15,146 nt of DNA from Kosmotogaceae bacterium (GTDB taxonomy: Bacteria > Thermotogota > Thermotogae > Petrotogales > Kosmotogaceae): positions 475-15,620 of the forward strand of contig DLVL01000057.1 in assembly GCA_003444085.1 (NCBI GenBank), given 5' to 3'. Under the pieces are notes generated by a model. It ran no database searches, had not been told where the DNA came from, and saw only the letters and a program-made list of their open reading frames with translations. A program made the position numbers and the translations under genes. Positions 1 through 7,109 of this stretch are shown piece by piece. Each line of letters opens with the position of its first letter. Within the stretch, counting starts at the first letter, position 1.

Positions 1-192
1 TTCATCCTTGCCCCTTTCATGAATGAAGCAGTACTCGGAGTAACTTTTGCTGCAGTTGCCGGGATAATGGTGTTCATCTCGCTTGATGAACTCCTGCCAA
101 CGGCTGAAAAGTATGGACGTCATCATCTGGCGATCTACGGGCTCATCGCGGGTATGGCAGTCATGGCAGTGAGTCTGCTGCTGCTCATGTGA
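1..192 (+). CDS. ZIP-family metal transporter, C-terminal fragment (ZupT-like)
   Basis: Frame 1 is open from the window edge to a TGA at 190-192, giving the last 63 residues of a membrane protein. The fragment contains two hydrophobic segments separated by a short charged loop. Its 'ISLDELLPTA' stretch, followed by 'HHLAIYGLIAGMAVMA' and a leucine-rich end, resembles the C-terminus of bacterial ZupT zinc/divalent-metal permeases, where this region forms the last transmembrane helices. The start and the metal-binding helices lie outside the window, so function is inferred from the tail only. The stop codon directly abuts the stop of the convergent gene at 193, so no intergenic terminator fits between them. 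Confidence 0.8.
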   Translation, partial: FILAPFMNEAVLGVTFAAVAGIMVFISLDELLPTAEKYGRHHLAIYGLIAGMAVMAVSLLLLM

Positions 193-645
193 TCAGAACG
201 TAAGACCCACCATTGCGTAAGGAAGAATGAACAGATTCATCTCTTCATCAGATCCAATGGGTAGAGTGCCTTCAAAGCCCAGCTCTCCGAAAAAAGGCGC
301 GTATCTGAATCCTATGGCCAACCTGGTGTCAAACCAGAAAGCAAAAGGCGGTTGAAATGTAATGCTCTTTATGAGAGAGACTATCTGGGCCCTCAAGTAC
401 ATGGTCGTTGAGCCGAGCTTTATGTTGATTCCAATGTATGGATCAAGATCAAAAGCCTCGAACTCCGTTTCTCTCAGATAACCAAAATAGCCGCCAAGTG
501 TCAGAAATGACATATCAAGCTGCAACGAAGCCCTGAAAACCCAATCCTTGAATGTGCTGGAAAGACCGACTCCCAGATAGTTCTCACTTGAAAAACCCGA
601 GAAGACAATAAACAGGAACAGGCAGACTACCACTATCTTCTTCAT
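193..645 (-). CDS. Small secreted protein, possibly outer-envelope beta-strand protein
   Basis: I do not recognise a named family for this 150-residue protein. It starts at ATG 645 behind a strong GGAGGT ribosome site (complement of 651-656, 5-nt spacing). The N-terminus is a classical signal peptide: two lysines, a hydrophobic core VVVCLFLFIVF, and a likely cleavage after the small-residue stretch GFSS (about residue 20). The mature part alternates aromatic/hydrophobic and polar residues, is rich in Gly, Phe and Tyr, and ends in Phe. Together this suggests amphipathic beta-strands as in small outer-membrane or toga-associated barrels. No lipobox, catalytic motif or repeat is visible. It is convergent with the metal transporter and the stops are adjacent. 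The barrel idea is inference; secretion is well supported. Confidence 0.7.
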   Translation of the reverse strand: MKKIVVVCLFLFIVFSGFSSENYLGVGLSSTFKDWVFRASLQLDMSFLTLGGYFGYLRETEFEAFDLDPYIGINIKLGSTTMYLRAQIVSLIKSITFQPPFAFWFDTRLAIGFRYAPFFGELGFEGTLPIGSDEEMNLFILPYAMVGLTF

Positions 646-1012
646 TTCGCACCTCCGCGCTTCAATCAGTCAACTATCTGTCAAATACAGAACCTAAAAG
701 ACGTAGGGGATCAGTATCTCTGTTATTCCCCTGTATTTTGCGCACTCCTCCACGAAACTACTGAGCAGGAGCCCTTCTTCAACGTGAGTTCTATACAATA
801 ACCCTGCTGTTTGCATCGTAAAAGATATGAGAGAACTTCAAACATGGCTGCATGCAAGGCTGCCTCTAACAAAAGAGTGCAAATCCCCACTATAAAAGGA
901 TTTACAATTCGCCAATAACCCCATTGCGTACTGACTGAAAGATCTCGTCTTACCGTAATGCCATTATACAAGGGCTTTTCGATAGATCCTCTAATACTAA
1001 CATGAGCAGGTA
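646..1012. other. 367-bp intergenic stretch without a convincing gene
   Basis: This gap lies between the start of the small secreted protein gene and the end of xpt. It holds an 82-codon minus-strand open frame (971-723) whose product looks non-globular and Cys-rich and has no recognisable ribosome site, so I do not call it a gene. It also contains a TATAAT box on the minus strand (968-963) without a good -35, and an inverted repeat AGGGGA/TCCCCT (705-710 and 727-732, 16-nt loop). Some of it is probably the leader of the secreted protein gene. A dispersed repeat or small RNA remains possible. Confidence 0.5.
963..968 (-). promoter_or_regulatory. Possible -10 box (TATAAT) reading toward the secreted-protein gene
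   Basis: Read on the minus strand, the bases are a perfect TATAAT preceded by TTG. No TTGACA-like hexamer is found 16-18 bp upstream. Transcription from here would produce a leader of about 310 nt before the ATG at 645. The assignment is weak because only one of the two promoter elements is present. Confidence 0.25.
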
Positions 1013-1624
1013 TCAGTTATCGTCTCCAAAGACAGGTCTTTCAGAGTCAAGAGATTCGATCTCCACCACACTGAGAATAGGCACGTCAAACCTCTTTTTG
1101 AGAAAATCGCGCCCCCCCTCAAAGGTCTTCTCTATCACAGCAGCGATTCCAACGAGCTCACAGCCAGACTTCACAATTAGCCGTCCAAGTGCTGCTATCG
1201 TCAGACCACTTGCTAGAAAGTCGTCAACTATGAGAACATGATCCGAAGGCTTGAGAAACTCCGTAGAAAGGTATAGATTCACTGTGCCGCCTTTTGTGTG
1301 CGAGGGAGCGCTTTCAGATGCAGCCTCGAGCATAGTTATGGGTCTCTTCTTCCGCGCGAAGATCATGGGAACTTCTAATCGCATGGCAGTTGCCAAAGCA
1401 GGCGCTATACCTGAACTTTCCGCTGTGAACACCTTGTCAATCCTCATAGATGAGAATTGATCTGCAATGAACAGACCCACCTGATTCATCAAGTAGGGGT
1501 CAACCTGGTGGTTAAGGAAGGAGTCGACCTTGAGTATGCCACCGCTAAGAACTGATCCTTGTTCAAGGATCGCATTTTTGAGTAGCTCAGCTACTTTGCG
1601 GCCTGTTTCCGTTTTTGAGCGCAT
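1013..1624 (-). CDS. xpt: Xanthine phosphoribosyltransferase
   Basis: The 203-residue protein belongs to the PRTase family that converts xanthine plus PRPP to XMP in cytoplasmic purine salvage. It aligns end to end from memory with Bacillus Xpt. Shared features are 'LKVDSFLNHQVDP' (residues 31-43), 'ESSGIAPA' (69-76), 'IFARK' (88-92), and the PRPP-binding loop VLIVDDFLASG (130-140) with the two acidic residues. A further match is 'VIEKTFEGGR' near the C-terminus. The length is slightly above the usual 190 because of an N-terminal extension of about ten residues. The ATG at 1624 has a GGAGG site (complement of 1631-1635) with 6-nt spacing. No purine riboswitch is visible in the short upstream region shared with the divergent gene. 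It appears monocistronic. Confidence 0.93.
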   Translation of the reverse strand: MRSKTETGRKVAELLKNAILEQGSVLSGGILKVDSFLNHQVDPYLMNQVGLFIADQFSSMRIDKVFTAESSGIAPALATAMRLEVPMIFARKKRPITMLEAASESAPSHTKGGTVNLYLSTEFLKPSDHVLIVDDFLASGLTIAALGRLIVKSGCELVGIAAVIEKTFEGGRDFLKKRFDVPILSVVEIESLDSERPVFGDDN

Positions 1625-1683
1625 GAAGAACCTCCATTCTGAGAAGCACTTGTTTACATGATATCATCGCAGAAGAGTTGTAA

Positions 1684-1702
1684 CGATTATTTCGTGTAAT
1701 CG
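1684..1702. promoter_or_regulatory. Inverted repeat between divergent xpt and HPP genes
   Basis: CGATTA (1684-1689) and TAATCG (1697-1702) form a perfect 6-bp inverted repeat with a 7-nt spacer, in the 110-bp region between the two divergent starts. A second perfect palindrome, ATGATATCAT, lies at 1658-1667. Either could be an operator for a divergent promoter, but I cannot place convincing -35/-10 pairs on either strand, so the role is a guess. Confidence 0.25.
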
Positions 1703-1734
1703 ATTCAAAGACCCCTCAATTGTATGGGTGTGAC

Positions 1735-2244
1735 ATGATCTTGGCATTGATTGATGAGAAGTTTCTGAAGAACAGGAAGAGGTATTTTCTTCAAGCATCT
1801 CTGGCGTTTGGAGCAACCCTTGTAATTCTGATTGTGCTTGACGCAGTGGCTGATGCCGCAGTAATAGCGTCATTTGGCGCGAGTTCGTTTATTGTTCTGG
1901 CAATGCCCCACCAGGAAGTATCAGCTGCCAGACGTGTTCTGGGCGGATCGCTGATTGGAACCGGGGTTGCCTTCTCCGCAGACATGATACAAAAAGCGGT
2001 TGTTTCGTTGTTTGGGAAGGTTCCTCTGGTCGACTCAGCGATACTGTTTGGGGCTTTCGCCGTGGGTATATCCATGCTTTTGATGGTTGTATCAAACACC
2101 GAGCATCCTCCCGCCGCCGGGCTGGCGCTTGGCCTGGTCCTTGAGGGGTTCGACTTCACCGTTGCCGTTGTTACATTGTTGGGGTTAGTACTTCTAACGA
2201 TCGTTAAGAGACTACTGAAGAAGTATCTGATGGACCTGGTCTAA
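1735..2244 (+). CDS. HPP-family integral membrane protein
   Basis: This 169-residue protein has four predicted membrane segments (about residues 19-38, 42-57, 68-84 and 100-120, then a C-terminal one at 141-158, one of which may be re-entrant). It carries the family signature Glu-His-Pro-Pro-Ala-Ala-Gly at 123-129, the source of the name HPP (Pfam PF04982). The MPHQEVSAARRVLGG segment before the second pair of helices is also typical. Bacterial members are uncharacterised; a plant chloroplast member has been linked to nitrite transport, so small-solute transport is a guess here. An upstream in-frame TTG at 1720 exists. I prefer the ATG at 1735, which is preceded only by a weak GGGTGT site. 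It has no CBS domains, unlike many longer bacterial homologues. Confidence 0.85.
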   Translation: MILALIDEKFLKNRKRYFLQASLAFGATLVILIVLDAVADAAVIASFGASSFIVLAMPHQEVSAARRVLGGSLIGTGVAFSADMIQKAVVSLFGKVPLVDSAILFGAFAVGISMLLMVVSNTEHPPAAGLALGLVLEGFDFTVAVVTLLGLVLLTIVKRLLKKYLMDLV

Positions 2245-2264
2245 TATCAGGACAAGAAGATTAT

Positions 2265-3293
2265 CTAGACACGGATGATCTTCGAAGCAGCTTTTGAAAG
2301 ACGGTTCATTATGGCAAGTCCGATTCCCTTCTCCGGGAAGCTTTCCGAAATGGCAATGTCAAGGTTCATGTCAGAAAGTCTCCGCAGTGCTCCAAACAGG
2401 TTCATCGCGATTTCATAGGGTCTCTCCAATGAACCCAGCACTACAGGAATAGCGACAGAGGCAAAGGCTTGCTTGTGTTCTTCACAACATAGTATTGCTG
2501 CCCGAGAAGCTTTCGCAAGATCCTTCGCTTCTTTAACCACCTGTTCTAAATCTCCCTGAATGAGAATGAGATCGACATCAGGAGAATAGTGCCTGTACTT
2601 CATCCCCGGAGCTTTGGGGATGTGTTCGTCTGATATGTCTGGTATTGTAATTGCTATATCATCAAGTGTCTCACGGAGTTGCTCGGGCGAAATCGGACCT
2701 GGGCGCAGCAGCACTGGAGGGTCTTGTGTGAGGTCGATTATCGTTGATTCGAGCCCAAACACAGTCTTGCCCGCAAGAAGGATACAGGGAACTCGATCCA
2801 TCAGGTCTTCGAGAACGTGGGATTCTTCTGTGGGACTGGGTTTCCCGGAAAGGTTTGCACTGGGCGCAGCAACAGGGATACCTGCAAGCTCTATCATCAG
2901 TCGAGCTACCGGATGTGCCGGAAATCTTATACCCACAGTATCCAGTCCCGCAGTTGCAGTCAGGGGAATCTCGGCACTCTTGTGAAATATGAGAGTTACA
3001 GGTCCAGGCCACAGTTTGTCTGTAAGCCTGGAATAGCATGACAGGTCTTCAGAAATGCATCTTTGAGCCATCTCAAGAGAAGAAACGTGTAATAACAAAG
3101 GATTATCGTGCGGACGTCCCTTCACCATGAAGATGCTTTTCACCGCATCGCTGTCGAGTGCATTTGCACCCAGGCCATAGACTGTCTCAGTGGGGAAAAC
3201 AACCGCATTCCCTTTCCTGAGATAAGATACCGCAACAGAGACTGCCCCCTCATCCGGTCGAATGGGATCTACCTGGATTATCTCGGTATTCAC
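2265..3293 (-). CDS. tsaC: Threonylcarbamoyl-AMP synthase (TsaC/Sua5, long form)
   Basis: The 342-residue cytoplasmic enzyme makes L-threonylcarbamoyladenylate from threonine, bicarbonate and ATP, the first step of the universal tRNA t6A37 modification. The YrdC domain spans roughly residues 1-200. Its motifs include 'VVFPTETVYGLGANA' and 'VKGRPHDNPLLLHV'. Further on are 'VGIRFPAHP', 'PVAAPSANLSGKPSPT' and 'STIIDLT' followed by 'VLLRPGPIS'. The linker motif 'APGMKYRHYSPD' and a C-terminal Sua5 domain (about 230-342) mark the long Sua5 form rather than short TsaC. The start is GTG at 3293, overlapping the stop of the upstream dehydratase/activase gene in a GTGA tetranucleotide, so translation is probably coupled. 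This is an odd neighbour for a housekeeping tRNA gene. Confidence 0.94.
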   Translation of the reverse strand: MNTEIIQVDPIRPDEGAVSVAVSYLRKGNAVVFPTETVYGLGANALDSDAVKSIFMVKGRPHDNPLLLHVSSLEMAQRCISEDLSCYSRLTDKLWPGPVTLIFHKSAEIPLTATAGLDTVGIRFPAHPVARLMIELAGIPVAAPSANLSGKPSPTEESHVLEDLMDRVPCILLAGKTVFGLESTIIDLTQDPPVLLRPGPISPEQLRETLDDIAITIPDISDEHIPKAPGMKYRHYSPDVDLILIQGDLEQVVKEAKDLAKASRAAILCCEEHKQAFASVAIPVVLGSLERPYEIAMNLFGALRRLSDMNLDIAISESFPEKGIGLAIMNRLSKAASKIIRV

Positions 3294-5044
3294 TTTTTCT
3301 CCCCCTGTTCCATTGCCAGAAGAGCTGCCCCAAGAGCGCCCGCTATGTCGGGATGAGGAGGCACGATGATCTCATCTCCAATCGCATCTTCAAGAGCTCT
3401 TGCCATCCCAGGTACCTTTGCCACGCCACCTGTGAATCCAACAGGGCCTCGACCGCTTACTCTCTTGAACATTGCCAGGATTCTTTTTGCAATAGCCCTG
3501 AAAAGGGCAGCAGAGATATCCTCTATCTTCTCTCCGTTGCTTATAAGTGAAATTACCTCAGATTCTGCGAAGACTGTGCAGACGCTGCTTATCGACAGGG
3601 CTTTTTTCGACCTGAATGCTGCCTCGGACATCTGCTGAAGATCTTCCTCCATGATTCCAGACATTACCTCCAGGAATCTTCCTGTGCCTGCCGCACATTT
3701 GTCGTTCATGGTGAAGTCCCTTACCATATCTCTGTCCTCCAGCGAGATCACTTTACTATCCTGACCACCGATGTCTATAACGGTGTTGATTTCTGGAAGC
3801 AGCTTTCGCGCTCCTCGAGCATGACAGGTTATCTCGGTAACTGAAGAAGTGGCAAATGAAACGTTTTCCCTACCGTATCCCGTGGCAATACAGCAAGAAA
3901 TATCTGAAGCACCAATTCCGACTTCCTGAAGCATCTGGGAAAACAGTTCGTCAGCAACTTTCTTGGGGTATACACCGGTCTTTCGAGAATGAGAGAAAAC
4001 GATCTCACCTTTCTGGTCAAGAACAACGATATTCGTTGTTGTCGAACCTGAATCGATTCCTGCATAGAACGATCCGCTCTTCTCTTTTCTTGTCCCAGGG
4101 ACCTCTCGTTTGAGAGACTCCATGAAGGCGCCCACACGTGTCAGCAATTGCCCGCGACTGGAATCTCCAAAATCAATCTCAACAACAGTATGTGGAAGAA
4201 GAAGCTCTGTCATGGCGAGCTGGAAGCCATAAAAATCACAGAACTTGGGAATTCCAAAGACAATGCCATCAGCATTCACTTCTCTTAACAGCCGTGCCGT
4301 ATATTCGGAAAGCCCTTCAGCGAAGCGTCCACAAGGGATTCTGCCACTGATCAGTCGTGTGGCAACAGACAACAAGAACGGTTCTTTCTTTTCGGTTTTT
4401 GCAGTGAATCCACGCATTCCCATGCAGCTTTCGTTGAGAACAAGAATGCCGCCAGCGGCACGCACCACTTCTTCTATCATAACGGCATCACTGACAGCTC
4501 CGAGATAAGCGATCCTCGGTCCCGTTCCGTGCGACGGTTCTGAAGGATTATTGTAGAGCTGGCCTTGTTCTGCGAGGAAGAACGCTTCATTTATCTGGTG
4601 GTAAGGCACACCGGTCATGTGCATTGCGAGAAGCTTGTCTACCATCATGTTGAACTGAGATATTCCTCTGTCGAGATCATCGCGGGTGATCTCCTGCCCT
4701 CTCAATTCCGAAAGAAAACGGTTGAGCGCTTCCAGCTGTGTTCTGAAAAACTCAGTTGCACTGCTGTCTTTCTTCCAGGGCAGTCTAAGGCTGAAGACCC
4801 TGCAACTGGACTGCTGCTGAATGACATCACCCATTCTCCGCATGGCATCACAGGAATCTACAGTAATGAACACATCTTCTTCAGAAAGCTCCGTTACCTT
4901 ACTATATACAGCTTTACAGTATCCACAGAGATTGGTGTGAAGCTCCGGGTGCTCGAAAGCCCTGTTAACCGGGAGTCTTCTGAAAGGTAATCCAGATGAT
5001 ATTAAGATCTCCAGAGGAACGTAGGAACAAGCATAATAGAGCAT
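3290..5044 (-). CDS. Fusion of 2-hydroxyacyl-CoA dehydratase-type subunit and its ATP-dependent activase
   Basis: The 584-residue chain has two parts. Residues 1-315 resemble an HgdB/HgdA-family D-component subunit: 'CSYVPLEILISSGLPFRR' at the N-terminus and cysteines 40, 65 and 269 placed as likely [4Fe-4S] ligands. Residues 326-580 are a BadF/BadG/HgdC-type activase of the ASKHA fold. It has the phosphate loop DSGSTTTN (331-338), 'ATGYGREN' (387-394) and 'DIGGQDSK' (424-431). 'NDKCAAGTG' (C450), 'SSVCTVFAESE' (C489) and FTGGVAK (537-543) complete it. C450 and C489 match the two cysteines by which HgdC subunits hold a shared cluster. Known activases use ATP to inject an electron into the dehydratase. 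I chose ATG 5044 over the in-frame ATG at 5074 because it lies one base after the upstream stop, follows a GGGGGTG site, and matches the family N-terminus. The substrate is unknown. Confidence 0.85.
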   Translation of the reverse strand: MLYYACSYVPLEILISSGLPFRRLPVNRAFEHPELHTNLCGYCKAVYSKVTELSEEDVFITVDSCDAMRRMGDVIQQQSSCRVFSLRLPWKKDSSATEFFRTQLEALNRFLSELRGQEITRDDLDRGISQFNMMVDKLLAMHMTGVPYHQINEAFFLAEQGQLYNNPSEPSHGTGPRIAYLGAVSDAVMIEEVVRAAGGILVLNESCMGMRGFTAKTEKKEPFLLSVATRLISGRIPCGRFAEGLSEYTARLLREVNADGIVFGIPKFCDFYGFQLAMTELLLPHTVVEIDFGDSSRGQLLTRVGAFMESLKREVPGTRKEKSGSFYAGIDSGSTTTNIVVLDQKGEIVFSHSRKTGVYPKKVADELFSQMLQEVGIGASDISCCIATGYGRENVSFATSSVTEITCHARGARKLLPEINTVIDIGGQDSKVISLEDRDMVRDFTMNDKCAAGTGRFLEVMSGIMEEDLQQMSEAAFRSKKALSISSVCTVFAESEVISLISNGEKIEDISAALFRAIAKRILAMFKRVSGRGPVGFTGGVAKVPGMARALEDAIGDEIIVPPHPDIAGALGAALLAMEQGEKK

Positions 5045-5045
5045 C

Positions 5046-6302
5046 TCACACCCCCAGAATCTCAAGAAATGCACGAATGCGAGTTATCAGCTGTTGCTCA
5101 TTCGAGGAAGAACGATCAATGCAGTCTCCATCAATTGATAGGAACGGTATATGCTGTTCTGTGAACTCTCTCTTCATTACGCCAACAGCACCGCTTGATT
5201 GTCGACAGCCCCAGTGGGAGAAATGTATCACACCATCCACCCCCAGTTTTCTGGAAAGCGAGATTGTTTCAGCAGCCCTTTCCTGGACAGTACCGTTCAT
5301 GAAGTTGAAAACCAGTTTCTCTGCCAGAGAACGAATAGGATTTGCCGGGTTCAGCGGGTACATCCAGTCCCAGCACAACTCAGAAGATACAACACGTACA
5401 TTTCTCTCAGGAGAGAACATCCTTGATACGCCTGTTTCATAGTAAGGAGGAATGTGTAACCATAGAAGTTTCTTGATATCACTGGTTCTCTCAAGCCTCC
5501 TTCTCTTGACAAGACCTTTCACAGCTTTCAGCAACTCTGTAGAGCCCGCGAGCGTATGCAGAACCACCACGCTGTTGGCAACCTGAAAAAGTTCCAGGGG
5601 GACCGGATCTTCTCCAAGTGATTCAATACCCTCATCAAGAAGCCGACGCGTCTCCTCCTCAACCTCCAGAATCTCAGAGAGTCTTCCCAGGGAGAACGCT
5701 CTGCCGGTGGTGTCTTCTACCAGCGCGATCATGTCTTCCAGCTGTTGCTCAACATAAGGCACATACTCTGCCTTTCTACCCCTGGGAACATCTATCAGAA
5801 AGAAAGGAGTCCTCAGCGACTGTGCAATGATCTTGAATGTCCCGTCATTGCCGTCGCACAGTGTCGATGCCGCAATAACTAACTTCGGGGACGGAAAGAT
5901 CCCCCATCGCGAAGCGCCAGCAGAAGCTCTGTGAAATGTGCATAGGGTCTGCGACAGAGACATTTGATCACTCTTACCGATAGCAATATCTTCCAGGTTC
6001 ATTGCACAGAGAACTCCTGACAATGACTCAGCAGAAACAGGCATTATTCCAGCGGCCAGCAGTATCTCTGAAGGTACCAGAATACTCACGAAAGCCTTAT
6101 CGCTCCTGCCAACAGCCGATGCAACCTGTTTCATCGCCAGGTAATCAATCATCGTTGAATAGCTGCTTGGGTGGACCCTGGCCACCAGGGCACGGCGAGC
6201 GTGTTCTATTGCCATCCCGTGCTTCAAACGCGACCGCAGCTTCTCTGGTTCATCTGAGAACTTTCGGAGGTATTTCCCGAAGGATTCGCTCTTCTTGGAC
6301 AT
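5046..6302 (-). CDS. 2-hydroxyacyl-CoA dehydratase family subunit (HgdA/HgdB-like)
   Basis: This 418-residue protein is a typical-length D-component subunit of the 2-hydroxyacyl-CoA dehydratase family. These enzymes remove water from 2-hydroxyacyl-CoA via a ketyl radical after one-electron activation. The N-terminal part carries 'SILVPSEILLAAGIMPV' (73-89), and 'VIAASTLCDGNDGTF' (142-156) is a family hallmark. The cysteines are at 99, 121, 149, 310, 366 and 394. C121, C149 and C366 (in HWGCRQSS) are the probable [4Fe-4S] ligands. The C-terminal 'LSIDGDCID' is also typical. The ATG at 6302 has an AGGAGT site (complement of 6311-6316, 8-nt spacing). It is the first gene of a three-gene minus-strand unit and probably pairs with the subunit domain of the following fusion protein. 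Whether it acts on a 2-hydroxyacyl-CoA or is a double-cubane-type reductase cannot be told. Confidence 0.88.
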   Translation of the reverse strand: MSKKSESFGKYLRKFSDEPEKLRSRLKHGMAIEHARRALVARVHPSSYSTMIDYLAMKQVASAVGRSDKAFVSILVPSEILLAAGIMPVSAESLSGVLCAMNLEDIAIGKSDQMSLSQTLCTFHRASAGASRWGIFPSPKLVIAASTLCDGNDGTFKIIAQSLRTPFFLIDVPRGRKAEYVPYVEQQLEDMIALVEDTTGRAFSLGRLSEILEVEEETRRLLDEGIESLGEDPVPLELFQVANSVVVLHTLAGSTELLKAVKGLVKRRRLERTSDIKKLLWLHIPPYYETGVSRMFSPERNVRVVSSELCWDWMYPLNPANPIRSLAEKLVFNFMNGTVQERAAETISLSRKLGVDGVIHFSHWGCRQSSGAVGVMKREFTEQHIPFLSIDGDCIDRSSSNEQQLITRIRAFLEILGV

Positions 6303-6389
6303 GTGCTATCACTCCTGTCCCATTTTAAGTCAAAAACGCATTTTTCACAGGAGACTTCATGGGATCGAGGAGTATCTTGTGATAAACAC

Positions 6390-6420
6390 ACCTGGCAGGT
6401 AAGAACTTGCGTGTTAGAAT
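6390..6420 (+). promoter_or_regulatory. Probable promoter of the HAD gene with an overlapping palindrome
   Basis: CTGGCA (6392-6397) and TAGAAT (6415-6420) are separated by 17 bp. They match the sigma-70 consensus at 4/6 and 5/6 positions and lie 32 bp before the GTG start. The -35 hexamer is embedded in a perfect palindrome ACCTG-G-CAGGT (6390-6400), which could be an operator. A looser inverted repeat AACAC (6385-6389) / GTGTT (6411-6415) brackets the spacer. Confidence 0.4.
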
Positions 6421-6451
6421 AGGCTTGCTGAGCTAAAAGGAGGAAACAGGA

Positions 6452-7105
6452 GTGAAAGCGGTAATATTTGATATGGATGGAGTTATTTTCGACTCTGAGG
6501 GGCTTTATCGTGAGGCTTGTATAAGTCTTGTACAGCGTTACGACGGTACGGTTACAGAAGACCTGTTTGAGCGTCAAATGGGACTGAAGATGGATGAATC
6601 GCAGCGGGTAGCCGTTGAGGTTTCTGGAGCAAAAGTCAGCCCGGAAGAGTTTGGCAGGAATTATGAGGAAGAGTTTCTGAAAAGGGCTAACAATGAACTG
6701 AAGACAATTCCCGGTGTTGAAAAGCTTCTCGACTTCCTGAAGGGAAGAGTGAGAATGGCGATTGCCTCCTCAACGAAGACAGCAATTATCACGGGTTTTC
6801 TCGAGAAGTTCGGTTTCGAAAAGTACTTCGACGCTGTCGTTGGAGGAGACCAGGTAATCAACTCGAAGCCTTCACCGGAGATATATTTGGAAGCTGCCAG
6901 GTTACTTGGCGTTCAACCCGGAGAGTGTCTCGTGATCGAAGACTCTCCTGCCGGCATAATCAGCGCCACACGAGCGGGTATGCGTGTGCTTGCAATCAGG
7001 CACGATCATAACAGTCAACTTGACCTGACTACTGCCGAGAGGGTGTTCCATGACCATCGTGCGGTCGCGAGATACATCGAAGCATTTGTTGACACAGAGA
7101 GATGA
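6452..7105 (+). CDS. HAD-superfamily phosphatase / beta-phosphoglucomutase-like hydrolase
   Basis: The 217-residue cytoplasmic protein shows all four HAD motifs: FDMDG with nucleophile Asp7 and acid/base Asp9, ASST (Ser106) as motif II, Lys139 in 'NSKPSPE', and the acidic pair Glu163-Asp164 in 'VIEDSPAG'. The alpha-helical cap inserted after motif I makes it subfamily IA, close to beta-phosphoglucomutases and small phosphosugar phosphatases (YhcW/GPH-like). The substrate cannot be read from the sequence. The GTG at 6452 sits 8 nt after an AGGAGG site (6438-6443). It is divergent from the dehydratase unit and is followed, after 98 bp, by the lysine operon. Read-through into that operon is possible because I see no terminator between them. 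Confidence 0.88.
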   Translation: MKAVIFDMDGVIFDSEGLYREACISLVQRYDGTVTEDLFERQMGLKMDESQRVAVEVSGAKVSPEEFGRNYEEEFLKRANNELKTIPGVEKLLDFLKGRVRMAIASSTKTAIITGFLEKFGFEKYFDAVVGGDQVINSKPSPEIYLEAARLLGVQPGECLVIEDSPAGIISATRAGMRVLAIRHDHNSQLDLTTAERVFHDHRAVARYIEAFVDTER

Positions 7106-7109
7106 TCAG

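Noticed and set aside
723..971. 82-codon open frame on the minus strand.
   Set aside because: No ribosome site, non-globular composition, no recognisable homology; kept only as part of the intergenic description.
1791..2159. Long antisense open frames within the HPP gene and elsewhere (for example 3829-4137 and 7251-7541 on the minus strand or opposite to real genes).
   Set aside because: They mirror well-supported genes, have no own ribosome sites and low-complexity composition; treated as shadows.
6322..6327. TAAAAT on the minus strand upstream of the 418-residue dehydratase gene.
   Set aside because: It lies about 20 nt from the start codon, so transcription would begin inside the ribosome site, and no good -35 is present.
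7089..7094. Perfect TTGACA at the end of the HAD gene.
   Set aside because: No -10 hexamer at 16-18 bp spacing, so it is unlikely to be the lysine operon promoter by itself.
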